Assembly: GCF_017742235.1 (NCBI RefSeq) | Contig: NZ_JAGHKQ010000003.1 | Location: 124,001 to 188,000 of the forward strand | Direction: 5' to 3' | Source of the DNA: Bacillus sp. 165 | GTDB taxonomy: Bacteria; Bacillota; Bacilli; Bacillales; Bacillaceae_G | DNA length: 64,000 bases | Part shown: positions 1-9,026 of the stretch, piece by piece | Layout of the letters: each line of letters opens with the position of its first letter | Numbering within the stretch: position 1 is the first letter of the stretch | The notes under the pieces: generated by a model | Seen by the model: only the letters and a program-made list of their open reading frames with translations | Databases searched by the model: none | Told to the model about the DNA's origin: nothing | Position numbers and translations under genes: made by a program

Positions 1-17
1 TTTCTAGGAGTGATAAA

Positions 18-755
18 ATGAATTATGAAGATAAGACAGTTTTAGTGACTGGAGCAGCAAATGGTATCGGCTTAGCGATTGCAAGGGCCTATATTGAAAA
101 GGGTGCAACGGTCGTGCTGGCAGATAAAGATCAAGAGGAGGGACAGAAGGCTGCTACGGAACTGGGAGAAAAAGCATTTTTTTATTTAATAGATCTTAAG
201 AATGTTAATGAAATCGTCCAAATGTTTCATCATTTGCAATATCATCATGGTAACATTGATATTTTAATTAACAATGCGGGAGTAAGTAAATTTTGCCCGC
301 TGGAAGACTTAACTGTAGAAGAGTGGGATGGAATCTTACACGTGAATTTACGGAGCTTCGTATTTACTTCAAAAGAGTTTTACAAGCTGAATAAAGGAAC
401 CTCATATGGGAGAATCATAAACATCGCTTCTACACGTGCGTTTATGTCAGAACCTCACTCGGAAGCTTACGGGGCATCAAAAGGAGGGATTGTTGCGCTT
501 ACTCACGCATTGGCCTTATCGTTAGGTGAGGAAAATATAACAGTGAATTGTATTAGCCCGGGTTGGATTCAAACTTCTGCCTACGATGAACTGCGTATCA
601 AGGATCACGTACAGCACCCATCGCTTCGAGTGGGTAAACCTGAAGATATAGCAAGAGCATGTTTGTTTTTAACAGATGATTACAATGATTTTATCAATGG
701 AGAGAACATTACGATTGATGGAGGTATGATGAAAAAGATGATATACGAGGAATAA
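18..755 (+). CDS. SDR-family NAD(P)-dependent oxidoreductase
   Basis: The 245-residue protein is a classical short-chain dehydrogenase/reductase. It has the nucleotide-binding glycine motif TGAANGIG (residues ~11-18), an acidic residue after beta-2 (LADKD), which favours NAD(H), the NNAG motif, and the catalytic pair in YGASK, followed by the SPGW loop. Length is normal for a cytoplasmic classical SDR. The ATG at 18 follows a good AGGAG ribosome binding site. The substrate cannot be inferred: the family oxidises or reduces sugars, fatty-acyl groups, steroids and others, and the next gene downstream on this strand is more than 1 kb away. Confidence 0.93.
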   Translation: MNYEDKTVLVTGAANGIGLAIARAYIEKGATVVLADKDQEEGQKAATELGEKAFFYLIDLKNVNEIVQMFHHLQYHHGNIDILINNAGVSKFCPLEDLTVEEWDGILHVNLRSFVFTSKEFYKLNKGTSYGRIINIASTRAFMSEPHSEAYGASKGGIVALTHALALSLGEENITVNCISPGWIQTSAYDELRIKDHVQHPSLRVGKPEDIARACLFLTDDYNDFINGENITIDGGMMKKMIYEE

Positions 756-852
756 ATAGTGTAAGATTGCATATCGATATAGAGTAGGTCGCGTCTACAT
801 AGTGTCTACCTCCATCGCACTTCATTTTGAGGTGCTTTTTTTAAGTATTTGA

Positions 853-904
853 AACAGCATACGAAAAGGCAAGTTCTTTTGAACTCGCCTTTTCGTATGC
901 TGTT
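853..904. terminator. Long stem-loop with 24-bp arms
   Basis: Arms 853-876 and 881-904 pair with one mismatch around a 4-base loop, followed by a T-rich CTTTTC. It lies about 100 bases after the SDR gene and is suitable as its terminator, but it is much longer than usual. Confidence 0.7.
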
Positions 905-1096
905 CTTTTCTGCCTTTCGGAATCACGAGAGAATTGTAAGAAGAATCTCTTACAACATAATGTAATAGATGAATGGTTTTCATAAATGTTGTTACACGCT
1001 ATCCAAAATAACAGATATAGTTTGTTCTGCTTCTTATCTGTGATATAACAAAGAGTGACCAATCATAATGCACTATCGCAAGAACAAAATATTATT

Positions 1097-1288
1097 TTAT
1101 TCTTGTGATAGTATTTGTGCAGTGCTGTCGCATTGATGTAAAGCAGTTTCCACAGCCTGCAAGGATTGCTGTATACGCTGTGCATTATCTGATTTTTCCA
1201 CTGTTTGCAGAGCGCTTTCAAGGCAGCTTTTTGCTTCATTTAAAGCGCTGCAGGAATCTTGTACATGTCCTCTCGCATTCTTTTGCAT
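1097..1288 (-). CDS. Small helical protein of unknown function
   Basis: I do not recognise this 63-residue protein. It is real by its start: an almost ideal AAGGAGGCGAT ribosome binding site precedes the ATG. The sequence is rich in Ala, Gln, Glu and Leu with heptad-like spacing (LNEAKSCLESALQTVE, then LQAVETALHQC), so it is probably one or two amphipathic helices. Three cysteines are present (residues ~13, 22 and 53). There is no signal peptide or membrane segment. It stands alone and convergent to the SDR gene. Similar small coiled-coil proteins are common in Bacillus, but I cannot assign a family. Confidence 0.72.
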   Translation of the reverse strand: MQKNARGHVQDSCSALNEAKSCLESALQTVEKSDNAQRIQQSLQAVETALHQCDSTAQILSQE

Positions 1289-1647
1289 ACTATCGCCTCC
1301 TTTTTAGTTCAGTTATAGTATGGATAAGAATGGGAAAAATATACCGATATAAGAGAAAGGAATACATAACAGAGTATACTTTCACAGCTGTAACAATAGT
1401 TGAAATTTTATGAAAAAAACTATTAACCTATTTTTAATTCTAGCGGAAGTAAAGTAATTCGAATTGTTTCTGCACAATTAAAATATTTTTATAATACGAA
1501 ACAGTACTCTTCTTTAAAGCGCTCGCTGTTCTAGGAATGGCTTTCCACCATAATTGAGATTTATTAGAGAACAAGATCTTATTGCATCCAGTTTCTTTAA
1601 AAAAGCAAATTTCAATATAAATGTTGTTTCATGATAAGTATCTGTAG

Positions 1648-1902
1648 AAAGAGTTCGAATGCAATCTGGCACAAATAACTTATAAATGGACAAACCATTT
1701 GTAAGGTGTCACAACATGGATAACTGTTCAACCCGGTGCTGCTATAAACATCGCTTCTCATTCCATAATCAGAGTAGCACTTATGAATATATCAAGTTGA
1801 GATACAAGTGTAGATTTCATTTGTCTAATAAACCAAATTGGTAAATTAACAGCGCTGTTAGAGGAAGTAACAAAAATACGAAGGAATTTCATTTATAAAT
1901 GA
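1648..1902 (+). pseudogene. Decayed small protein gene
   Basis: One frame reads with protein-like composition, interrupted by stops at 1702-1704 and 1798-1800. It includes TTWITVQPGAAINIASHSI and then, after a stop, DTSVDFICLINQIGKL, ending at a stop near 1900 inside the palindromic terminator. The pattern of hydrophobic beta strands with a V.PG.. step resembles the C-terminal parts of small Bacillus spore-surface or appendage proteins, but this is only an impression. The combination of in-frame stops, no start and a well preserved terminator suggests a dead gene. Confidence 0.35.
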
Positions 1903-1919
1903 AATTCCTTCGTATTTTT
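1872..1919 (+). terminator. Perfect 48-bp palindrome, terminator-like
   Basis: 1872-1895 and 1896-1919 are exact reverse complements with no spacer, ending in TATTTTTA. The centre is ATTTATAAAT. As RNA it would form a long hairpin with a T-rich tail, apparently terminating the decayed gene upstream. Confidence 0.75.
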
Positions 1920-2209
1920 AATTCGGTCATAGAACGTGCGTAAAGATAATTAGCAATGTTTATTGGATAGTTTAGCAATAAACAAATTATATTATATTGC
2001 CAATTGTATGCTTACTATATGAATGTGAAAATATAGACAGGTTTAAAAATGTACAGATGTTAATTGTGATGGACATCAAGTGCTCTTTATCTTTAAACCT
2101 ACAACAAAATCCTACAAACATGCTACATTCAATTTTTCAGAGAATAAGACTTATATCCAGAAATATATTTATGACATAACCTGCTTTTTGGAAAAGGGGA
2201 GAAATGCTC

Positions 2210-3064
2210 ATGAAACTTATTGCTCTTGATTTGGATGGTACTACATTAAATTCAACAAAAGAAATTAGTGATGAAAACATTGGAGCGATTAAAAAAGCTC
2301 AACAGCAGGGGCATATTGTTATGATCCTTTCTGGACGATCGCAAACTTCTATAAATGAACAGTTGGCTAAATACGGATTGGACTGCCCTGTTGGTGGGAA
2401 TAATGGAACGGCTATATATGTAAACGGAAAATTGGTAGAACTAAATTCTTTAAGTCCAACTCAAAATCAAAAAGTTGCTGTAGAGATTGAAAAGGAATAT
2501 GTACCGTATAATATATCTACCAACAAAGGAATTTTTGCTCCTAGAAATTGGAGTGAACGATTAGAAAGTGTTCTGCTATCAGGTCGTGTGCCAGAGGAGT
2601 ATTATGAAAATAAACACTATAAAATGTTTACGACACCTCCACACGTATACGGTCATTCGTTTTTTGACCAAGTTGAGGAGATAATCAATAATAAAGATTT
2701 TACAGTGCAAAAGTTCCTTATTTTAGGGCTTGATCCTGAACAGAAAAAACGAATGCAGCAGAATTTGCAATCTATTGAAGAGACGTATGTAGCCGGCTCT
2801 TCTCCCTTTAATCTTGAAGTTACACACTTTAATGGAAATAAGGGATACGGTTTAAAAGTAATGGCTCGCTATTTTAATATCCCATTAGAAGATACGGTTG
2901 CTATTGGAGATGAAAATAATGATATTCCGATGTTTAATGCAGCAGGGTTATCAATTGCAATGGGAAATGCGGAGGAAGAAGTGAAGAAACATAGTGATAT
3001 TGTGACTTTGTCGAATGATGAACATGGAGTTGCATACGCAATTGAAAGATATATACTAAACTAA
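2210..3064 (+). CDS. Cof-type HAD-superfamily phosphatase
   Basis: This is a HAD hydrolase of the Cof/YidA (IIB) subfamily, which dephosphorylates sugar phosphates and other small phosphoesters in the cytosol. Motif I is DLDGTT (residues ~6-11, nucleophile and acid/base aspartates), motif II is the SGRS region, and motifs III/IV are the Lys of the GNKGYGLK region and GDENNDIPMF. The 284-residue length is normal. I prefer the ATG at 2210 to the one at 2204, because the AGGGGAG at 2195-2201 is 8 bases from 2210 but only 2 from 2204. The exact substrate is unknown. Confidence 0.92.
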   Translation: MKLIALDLDGTTLNSTKEISDENIGAIKKAQQQGHIVMILSGRSQTSINEQLAKYGLDCPVGGNNGTAIYVNGKLVELNSLSPTQNQKVAVEIEKEYVPYNISTNKGIFAPRNWSERLESVLLSGRVPEEYYENKHYKMFTTPPHVYGHSFFDQVEEIINNKDFTVQKFLILGLDPEQKKRMQQNLQSIEETYVAGSSPFNLEVTHFNGNKGYGLKVMARYFNIPLEDTVAIGDENNDIPMFNAAGLSIAMGNAEEEVKKHSDIVTLSNDEHGVAYAIERYILN

Positions 3065-3325
3065 TCGTGTGTAAATGTAAGAGATTTAAGTACTTGAGTT
3101 TTAAGCTAATTATTATCGTTAATCAAATTTACAATAATAATTATTATGTAAACCAATTCTGTTGGACATAATTTTTCATTATACAACAAAACAAGCTCTT
3201 ATTTCATATAGGTTGGATTTGAATCAATTAAACTGAAAATTTTTGCTTAATCTATTACAATAAACATAGTATATGTGCAATACCCAACATTTAATGTAAT
3301 CAGATACATTCTAGGAGCGAGAGAA

Positions 3326-4846
3326 ATGAAAAAAACTTTGCCCATTATGATTCAAGGGACGCACTCGGATGCAGGAAAAAGTTTACTTGTTACAGGACTA
3401 TGCCGCATTTTTTATCAAGATGGATATAAGACAACACCATTTAAAGCGCAAAATATGTCGCTCAATTCTTATGTTACACCGGATGGAAAAGAAATCGGCC
3501 GTTCTCAAGGGGTGCAGGCAGAAGCAGCCGGGATTGTGGCGACGGCTGATATGAATCCTATTTTAATAAAACCGTCAGGACATTTAACATCACAAGTTAT
3601 TATAAATGGAAAGCCGTTAGGAAATTATGAAGCAACGATGTACCGTAAAGATTTTTTTGAACATGGTTTGGAGATCATTCAAACTGCATACGATCGGTTG
3701 GCAAGCAATTACGACATTATAGTGATTGAAGGAGCAGGGAGTCCTGCGGAAATCAATTTAAATGATCGGGAGCTTGCTAATATGAGAATTGCCAGGTTAA
3801 CAAATGCACCTGTCATTCTTGTTGGCGATATTGATAAAGGGGGAGTATTTGCAAGCTTAGTTGGCACATTGCAGCTGCTGGAACCAGAAGACCGTGATCG
3901 TATCATTGGGGTAGTCATTAATAAGTTTCGAGGAGAGTTATCATTATTAGAGCCGGGGTTAAAGTGGTTTGAAGAATATACTGGAAAACCAGTATTAGGA
4001 GTGATCCCGTATCTTCAAGATGTGTATATGGATGCAGAAGATTCAGTTGTACTCGAAACCATGTCTTCAGTTCACGAGAAAAAAGAAATAGACATAGCGG
4101 TGATCAAGTATCCATACATTTCAAATTTTACAGATATTGACCCGTTCTTCGTTGAGCCTGATTGCAGTGTACGGTACGTTACAAATAGAAAAGAGTTAGG
4201 AAGTCCCGATATTATTATTTTGCCAGGTACGAAAAATACGATAGAGGATGTACAGTTTTTAAAGCAAACCGGCTTATATGCTGATATATTGGAAAAACAT
4301 CAAAAAGGAGAGAGCTTTATTTTCGGGATTTGCGGAGGCTATCAAATGCTAGGCACGGATATTGCTGATCCATTTCAGGTGGAAAGTAACATCGGCTCTA
4401 TACAAGGATTTGGACTGCTTCCCATAAAAACCGAGTTATTAAAGGATAAAACAACAGTTTTATCTAAGGGAGAGTTAGCATTCAATAACAGATTATTTTC
4501 TGTTACTGGATACGAAATACATATGGGTGTGACAAGCTATACAGAGCTGGTAGATTCCTTCATTCGATTAGAAGATAAAACGGACGGAGCTAAAGCAAAA
4601 AGTGAACGGGTGATAGGAACCTATTTTCATGGTATTTTTCATAACGATGCATTTCGTGCTGCATATTTGAATTTTGTACGTGTAAGTAAAGGTCTTACAG
4701 CAAAAGAAGATAGAGAAAGCTATAATAGAATAAGAGAAGATAGTTTTGACAAGATAGGGGATGCTTTACGTAAGAACCTTTCACTTGATGTTATTTATAA
4801 GAAGATGAATGACTATACTGAACAAGGAAATAAATGTAGAGGTTGA
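3326..4846 (+). CDS. cobQ: Cobyric acid synthase
   Basis: CobQ amidates carboxylates b, d, e and g of adenosyl-cobyrinic acid a,c-diamide, using glutamine and ATP, in cobalamin synthesis. The 506-residue protein has the N-terminal P-loop-like dethiobiotin-synthetase fold (MIQGTHSDAGKS, residues ~8-19) and a C-terminal class I glutamine amidotransferase domain with the nucleophile in GICGGYQMLG and the His in GTYFHGIFHND. The start at 3326 is chosen because CTAGGAGCG lies just upstream and the protein then begins at the conserved MKKTLPIMIQ; an upstream in-frame extension has no ribosome binding site. No other cobalamin gene is in the window. Confidence 0.95.
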   Translation: MKKTLPIMIQGTHSDAGKSLLVTGLCRIFYQDGYKTTPFKAQNMSLNSYVTPDGKEIGRSQGVQAEAAGIVATADMNPILIKPSGHLTSQVIINGKPLGNYEATMYRKDFFEHGLEIIQTAYDRLASNYDIIVIEGAGSPAEINLNDRELANMRIARLTNAPVILVGDIDKGGVFASLVGTLQLLEPEDRDRIIGVVINKFRGELSLLEPGLKWFEEYTGKPVLGVIPYLQDVYMDAEDSVVLETMSSVHEKKEIDIAVIKYPYISNFTDIDPFFVEPDCSVRYVTNRKELGSPDIIILPGTKNTIEDVQFLKQTGLYADILEKHQKGESFIFGICGGYQMLGTDIADPFQVESNIGSIQGFGLLPIKTELLKDKTTVLSKGELAFNNRLFSVTGYEIHMGVTSYTELVDSFIRLEDKTDGAKAKSERVIGTYFHGIFHNDAFRAAYLNFVRVSKGLTAKEDRESYNRIREDSFDKIGDALRKNLSLDVIYKKMNDYTEQGNKCRG

Positions 4847-4859
4847 AAAGGCATAAAGA

Positions 4860-5276
4860 ATGAATATTCAACAATTGAAAAAAGAGATGAAGAGCTGCAT
4901 TCCACCCCATATTATTGAGCGTGGTCTTGATTATTATGAAGAAGGATATGTGAGTGAGATTACTTTACAGAACAACATAGTGTACTCTTTAGTAGAGGGG
5001 AATTATGGAGATTATGAAGTGAAAATAGATTTGAAACAATTTATTTACAGCGAATGTGAGTGTCCATATGAAAATCATTGTAAGCATATGGCGGCTGTTG
5101 TATTCGCTATAGATAAGAAAGGGCTGCTTTCTGTTCCAACAGCGGCTATCTCGGACGTGTTAAATAGATTAGAAAAAGCAGAATTAGTGAGCATACTAGA
5201 GCAATTGGTGCATCGAAAAAGCGAATATAAGGATATAATTGCAGTAATGTTGGAAAAAATGAAAAAGATGGAGTAA
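4860..5276 (+). CDS. SWIM zinc-finger protein
   Basis: The 138-residue protein carries a SWIM zinc finger at about residues 62-76, with the Cys-x-Cys...Cys-x-His ligands in CECPYENHCKH. Before it is the typical N-terminal stretch of SWIM proteins (IIERGLDYYEEGYV). The family is found in helicase-associated and other nucleic-acid or protein-binding contexts. This one is short and seems to be the N-terminal part alone, with a Lys/Glu-rich helical tail. It starts 13 bases after cobQ and could be co-transcribed with it. The ribosome binding site is weak (AAAAGG). Confidence 0.85.
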   Translation: MNIQQLKKEMKSCIPPHIIERGLDYYEEGYVSEITLQNNIVYSLVEGNYGDYEVKIDLKQFIYSECECPYENHCKHMAAVVFAIDKKGLLSVPTAAISDVLNRLEKAELVSILEQLVHRKSEYKDIIAVMLEKMKKME

Positions 5277-5533
5277 AATCGAGGGAAAAGTAGAAACTTT
5301 ATGTGGAGAATAGTATAAAATGGCGCGGATTCAACATCTCAGTGTGGGTATCGATAGCTACGATCATAGCATTATATGCTAGACCGAAGCGATTGCAAAC
5401 TATGTTTTTCCCTAAAAGTAAAACTGTCATCAGTGAGAATCTTCTTGCGTCTTTATCTGCTCCAAAATGTATAATATATAATTTGTAATTTCATTTACCG
5501 TAAAGATGACATAACAAAATGGAGAGAGTTCAC

Positions 5534-6136
5534 TTGAAAATAGTAGGAATTATTTTGGCAGGAGGACAGTCCAGAAGGTTTGGAGAACCCAAAGCCTTTG
5601 CTACATATAAGGGTCAATATTTATATGAACATGCACTTCAAGCGCTGGAAAATCAAGTGCAACATATTGTGCTGGTAAGCTTGCCATCCTTAACGAAGCA
5701 GTTTGAATACAAGTCTTCTATTACTATAATAGAAGATATACAGATTTACCAAGGGAAGGGACCGCTTGCTGGAGTATATTCTGCAATGGAAGCATACGAA
5801 GCAGATTGGTATATTGTTTTACCTTGCGATGCACCGCTAATTACTTCGTCAATCTTAAAAGTGATTATCAATTGTATAAAGCCGAATATAGATGCAGTCG
5901 TTCCTATAATAAAGGGAAAGTATCAGCCGCTAATTGCTGCGTATAAAAGAAGTGCTTCTAGCTCTATCAAGCGATTATTAGAAGAAGACAATCTTCGCAT
6001 GATGTCATTATTGAAGGTATTGAATGTGAAATATTTACAGGAACAGGATTTTCATATTTCAGGGAATAAATTTATAAATATTAACAATAAATCCATTTTG
6101 CATAGCCTCTTGGATGAAGATGAACAACATAATTAG
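5534..6136 (+). CDS. mobA: Molybdenum cofactor guanylyltransferase
   Basis: MobA transfers GMP from GTP to Mo-molybdopterin, giving the guanine dinucleotide cofactor. The nucleotidyltransferase signature LAGGQSRRFG is at residues ~8-17, with the conserved Lys after it (EPKAF), and PCDAPLI is the metal-binding aspartate motif. Length is about 200 residues, as usual. I favour the TTG at 5534, because GGAGAG (5521-5526) is 7 bases upstream. The ATG at 5519 would place the ribosome binding site inside the gene. It opens the molybdenum cofactor cluster. Confidence 0.92.
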   Translation: MKIVGIILAGGQSRRFGEPKAFATYKGQYLYEHALQALENQVQHIVLVSLPSLTKQFEYKSSITIIEDIQIYQGKGPLAGVYSAMEAYEADWYIVLPCDAPLITSSILKVIINCIKPNIDAVVPIIKGKYQPLIAAYKRSASSSIKRLLEEDNLRMMSLLKVLNVKYLQEQDFHISGNKFININNKSILHSLLDEDEQHN

Positions 6137-6309
6137 AGTTTAGTTCATTTGTACAAAAAAAACTTATTTACTTTCTAAGTATGATACAATTTACTGTACG
6201 GCTTGTTACAAGTTGAAAAAGCCAGTCATCTTTTACGAGAGTTATAGGAAGAATTATTGAATTTGGTGCTGAGTGTCAGTCTGATTTATAAATACAAAGG
6301 AGGGCGTAT

Positions 6310-7326
6310 ATGAAGGACACTGTTATTCTTGATCAATTGAATCGGCCGCTGCAGGATTTACGTATTTCAGTCATTGATCGCTGCAACTTCCGTTGTACAT
6401 ACTGTATGCCCGCGGAAATTTTCGGTCCTGATTATGCGTTCATGAAAGAAGAGCAACTGCTTTCGTTTGAAGAAATACACCGTTTAGCAGCATTATTTGT
6501 ACGTATGGGAGTCAGAAAAATTCGTTTAACGGGTGGCGAACCGCTGTTACGGAAGGATTTACATATGTTGATACATATGTTAACAACAATTGAAGGACTA
6601 GATGATGTAGCTCTTACGACAAATGGTGTTCATTTAGCTAAGCAAGCGAGACAGCTAAAAAAAGCAGGGTTAAAACGAGTGAATATTAGCCTTGATGCAA
6701 TTGAGGATGAAGCATTTAAAAAAATCAACGGCAGGAACGTCAGCACTCATCCTGTACTAAAGGGGATTCAGGCTGCACAAGAAGCCGGGCTTGAAATTAA
6801 AGTTAATATGGTTGTAAAAAAGGGAATGAACGATGACCAAGTACTTCCAATGGCAAAGTACTTTAAAGAAAAGGGAATTACGCTTCGCTACATTGAATTT
6901 ATGGATGTTGGTTCTACGAATGGCTGGGATTTAAAGCAAGTTATAACAAAAAAGCAAATAATAGAAAAAATCGGCTCTATTTACCCCATTGAACCTGCTG
7001 ATCCTAATTACTTTGGTGAAGTAGCCAAACGCTATCGGTATGTTGGAACTACTACTGAAGTAGGGGTTATTTCATCTGTTTCAGAATCATTTTGTTCTAG
7101 CTGCACGCGAGCACGTATTTCAGCAGACGGAAAATTATATACCTGTTTATTCGCCAGTGAAGGAACGGATTTACGAGCGCTGCTGCGGCAAGATATGTCT
7201 GATGAAACACTGTATGAGCATATGCGATCAGTATGGAAGCAACGAAACGACCGCTATTCAGACGAACGGACAGAAGAGAACAGAAAACGCCGTACTAAAA
7301 TAGAAATGTCGTATATCGGGGGATGA
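6310..7326 (+). CDS. moaA: GTP 3',8-cyclase
   Basis: This radical-SAM enzyme starts molybdopterin synthesis by converting GTP to 3',8-cyclo-7,8-dihydro-GTP. The SAM-binding iron-sulfur cluster ligands are in CNFRCTYC (residues ~26-33). The second C-terminal cluster is bound by CSSC...C around residues 260-280, and the GTP/SAM region LTGGEPLLR is clear. The protein ends in Gly-Gly, a feature needed in MoaA for its partner activity. Length is 338, as in other Bacillus MoaA. The ribosome binding site AAAGGAGGGC is very strong. Confidence 0.97.
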   Translation: MKDTVILDQLNRPLQDLRISVIDRCNFRCTYCMPAEIFGPDYAFMKEEQLLSFEEIHRLAALFVRMGVRKIRLTGGEPLLRKDLHMLIHMLTTIEGLDDVALTTNGVHLAKQARQLKKAGLKRVNISLDAIEDEAFKKINGRNVSTHPVLKGIQAAQEAGLEIKVNMVVKKGMNDDQVLPMAKYFKEKGITLRYIEFMDVGSTNGWDLKQVITKKQIIEKIGSIYPIEPADPNYFGEVAKRYRYVGTTTEVGVISSVSESFCSSCTRARISADGKLYTCLFASEGTDLRALLRQDMSDETLYEHMRSVWKQRNDRYSDERTEENRKRRTKIEMSYIGG

Positions 7327-7351
7327 AGCTTGATGGGGAAGGAGAGAAGCT

Positions 7352-8368
7352 ATGCAAGATCGTTATTCACGCCAAATCCTATTTCACCCTATAGGAGAAG
7401 CTGGACAAAAAAGGATGGCGAATAAACATGTATTAATACTTGGTGCCGGTGCATTAGGAACTGCGAGTGCAGAGGCGCTTGTACGGGCTGGAGTTGGAAA
7501 AGTAACTATTGTAGATCGTGATTACGTTGAATGGAGCAACTTACAGCGCCAGCAGCTGTATACAGAAGAAGACGCGAGGGATCGCATGCCGAAAGCACTG
7601 GCAGCAAAAAAGTATTTATCCAACATTAATTCTGAGGTAGACGTAGTTGCATTTATAAAAGATGTTACGGTGCAAGAGCTTGAGGAGCTTATCAAAGGTG
7701 TTCATTTAATTATGGATGCGACTGATAACTTTGATACGCGCATGATCATTAATGATATGTGTCAAAAATACAAAGTTCCATGGATTTATGGAGCCTGTGT
7801 AGGAAGTTACGGTATTACCTTTACCATCATTCCGGATCAAACGCCTTGTCTCCATTGTTTGCTGAAGCATGTTCCAATGGGAAATACAACATGTGATACT
7901 GCAGGAATTATCAGCCCTGCAGTGAATATGGTTGTGTCGTACCAAACAGCGGAGGCATTGAAACTTTTGGTGGAAGATTATGAAGCGTTACGCGGTACGC
8001 TTGTATCTTTTGACCTTTGGAAAAATCAGCATGCTTCGGTCAAGGTGACTAAAGTAAAGAAAGACAGCTGTCCTTCTTGCGGAGAGCATCGAACATATCC
8101 CTACCTATCGTTTGAGAATCAGACGAAAACCGAAGTACTATGCGGCAGAAATACTGTTCAGATTCGGCCTTCAAAGCCGATGGAGCTTACTTTAGAAGAA
8201 CTTGCCCTGCAGCTTGGCAGGAAAGGAATGATGGAACAAAATCCATATTTACTGTCACTGAAGATGGATGAGTATAGAATGGTGATCTTTCAAGACGGAA
8301 GAGTGTTTGTTCATGGTACAAATGATATACAAGAAGCGAAACGGCTGTATTATCAGATAGTAGGATAG
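7352..8368 (+). CDS. moeB: Molybdopterin-synthase adenylyltransferase, ThiF/MoeB family
   Basis: This E1-like enzyme adenylates the C-terminal glycine of MoaD (and possibly ThiS). It has the nucleotide-binding loop LGAGALGTASAEAL (residues ~30-43), the R/Q motif SNLQRQ, DATDNFDTR, and two zinc-binding CxxC pairs (CLHC and CPSC). The first ~250 residues are standard MoeB. A further ~85-residue C-terminal extension follows; it is not the rhodanese domain of MOCS3-type proteins, since I see no rhodanese active-site loop. It starts 25 bases after moaA and is probably in the same transcript. Confidence 0.92.
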   Translation: MQDRYSRQILFHPIGEAGQKRMANKHVLILGAGALGTASAEALVRAGVGKVTIVDRDYVEWSNLQRQQLYTEEDARDRMPKALAAKKYLSNINSEVDVVAFIKDVTVQELEELIKGVHLIMDATDNFDTRMIINDMCQKYKVPWIYGACVGSYGITFTIIPDQTPCLHCLLKHVPMGNTTCDTAGIISPAVNMVVSYQTAEALKLLVEDYEALRGTLVSFDLWKNQHASVKVTKVKKDSCPSCGEHRTYPYLSFENQTKTEVLCGRNTVQIRPSKPMELTLEELALQLGRKGMMEQNPYLLSLKMDEYRMVIFQDGRVFVHGTNDIQEAKRLYYQIVG

Positions 8369-8395
8369 ACCAAAGGAATATACCTTTGGTCTATC
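8364..8395. terminator. Bidirectional terminator between moeB and moaC
   Basis: Perfect 13-bp arms (8364-8376 and 8383-8395) with a 6-base loop sit between the convergent ends of moeB and moaC, overlapping the moeB stop. There is little T-tract. Confidence 0.7.
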
Positions 8396-8397
8396 TG

Positions 8398-8877
8398 CTA
8401 GCGTTTAAAATCGCCATTTTTTCCACCTGTTTTTTCTTTTAAATACGTTTCACCAATAATCATGCCTTTATCGATAGCCTTGCACATATCATAAACGGTA
8501 AGGGCGCATGCACTTGCAGCTGTGAGCGCTTCCATTTCAACACCGGTACTTCCTTCGGTTTTCACCTTTGCTTCAATAAGGAGACGGTATTCTAGTTCTT
8601 TAATGCTCCATTGAAAAGATATATCGACTCCTTTTAGTAATAAAGGATGGCACATCGGAATGATATCAGAAGTACGTTTAGCAGCCATGATACCGGCAAT
8701 TTGAGCAACGGATAAAACATCACCTTTGCCAATTTTATGTTCGATAATGCTCGTATATATTTGTTCGTTTACGATAATGCTCGAGCAAGCAATAGCGGTA
8801 CGAACTGTGACGACCTTATCACTAATATCGACCATTTTTGCACGACCTTGTTCATTAAAATGTGTAAAAGACGACAT
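8398..8877 (-). CDS. moaC: Cyclic pyranopterin monophosphate synthase
   Basis: MoaC converts the MoaA product to cyclic pyranopterin monophosphate. Conserved segments are MVDISDK near the N-terminus, IPMCHPLLL, and the C-terminal [12 protein letters not shown] and VYDMCKAID...I..T.L..KTGGKSG-type end (here KTGGKNGDF). Length is 159, typical. I take the ATG at 8877 rather than the upstream in-frame GTG, because AAGGGTG overlaps the GTG and is 6 bases from this ATG. Unlike the other cofactor genes it is on the minus strand, between moeB and moeA. Confidence 0.95.
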   Translation of the reverse strand: MSSFTHFNEQGRAKMVDISDKVVTVRTAIACSSIIVNEQIYTSIIEHKIGKGDVLSVAQIAGIMAAKRTSDIIPMCHPLLLKGVDISFQWSIKELEYRLLIEAKVKTEGSTGVEMEALTAASACALTVYDMCKAIDKGMIIGETYLKEKTGGKNGDFKR

Positions 8878-9026
8878 AAGCTTCACCCTTAATATGTATT
8901 TACTCTATTCAAGAATATATTGTACCACTCTATATAAAAAAGTGTACTATACATTTCTGCGATAGGAGTCAAATTCTATAATATTTACATACAACATCAT
9001 TACGAAAGGACGGTGCTGAATCTTTT

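Larger units (their letters stand above)
1289..2209. other. Gene-poor stretch with one decayed gene
   Basis: There is no intact gene. The stretch contains AT-rich DNA, a degenerate reading frame at about 1648-1902 and its palindromic terminator at 1872-1919 (separate entries), and the leader of the HAD phosphatase. The short open frame around 1997-2179 has no ribosome binding site and no recognisable composition. Confidence 0.6.

Noticed and set aside
841..1062. 73-residue minus-strand frame
   Set aside because: It reads across the long hairpin, has no ribosome binding site and has low-complexity composition.
5303..5488. 61-residue frame before mobA
   Set aside because: No ribosome binding site and no recognisable family; a look for a molybdenum-cofactor riboswitch consensus also failed.
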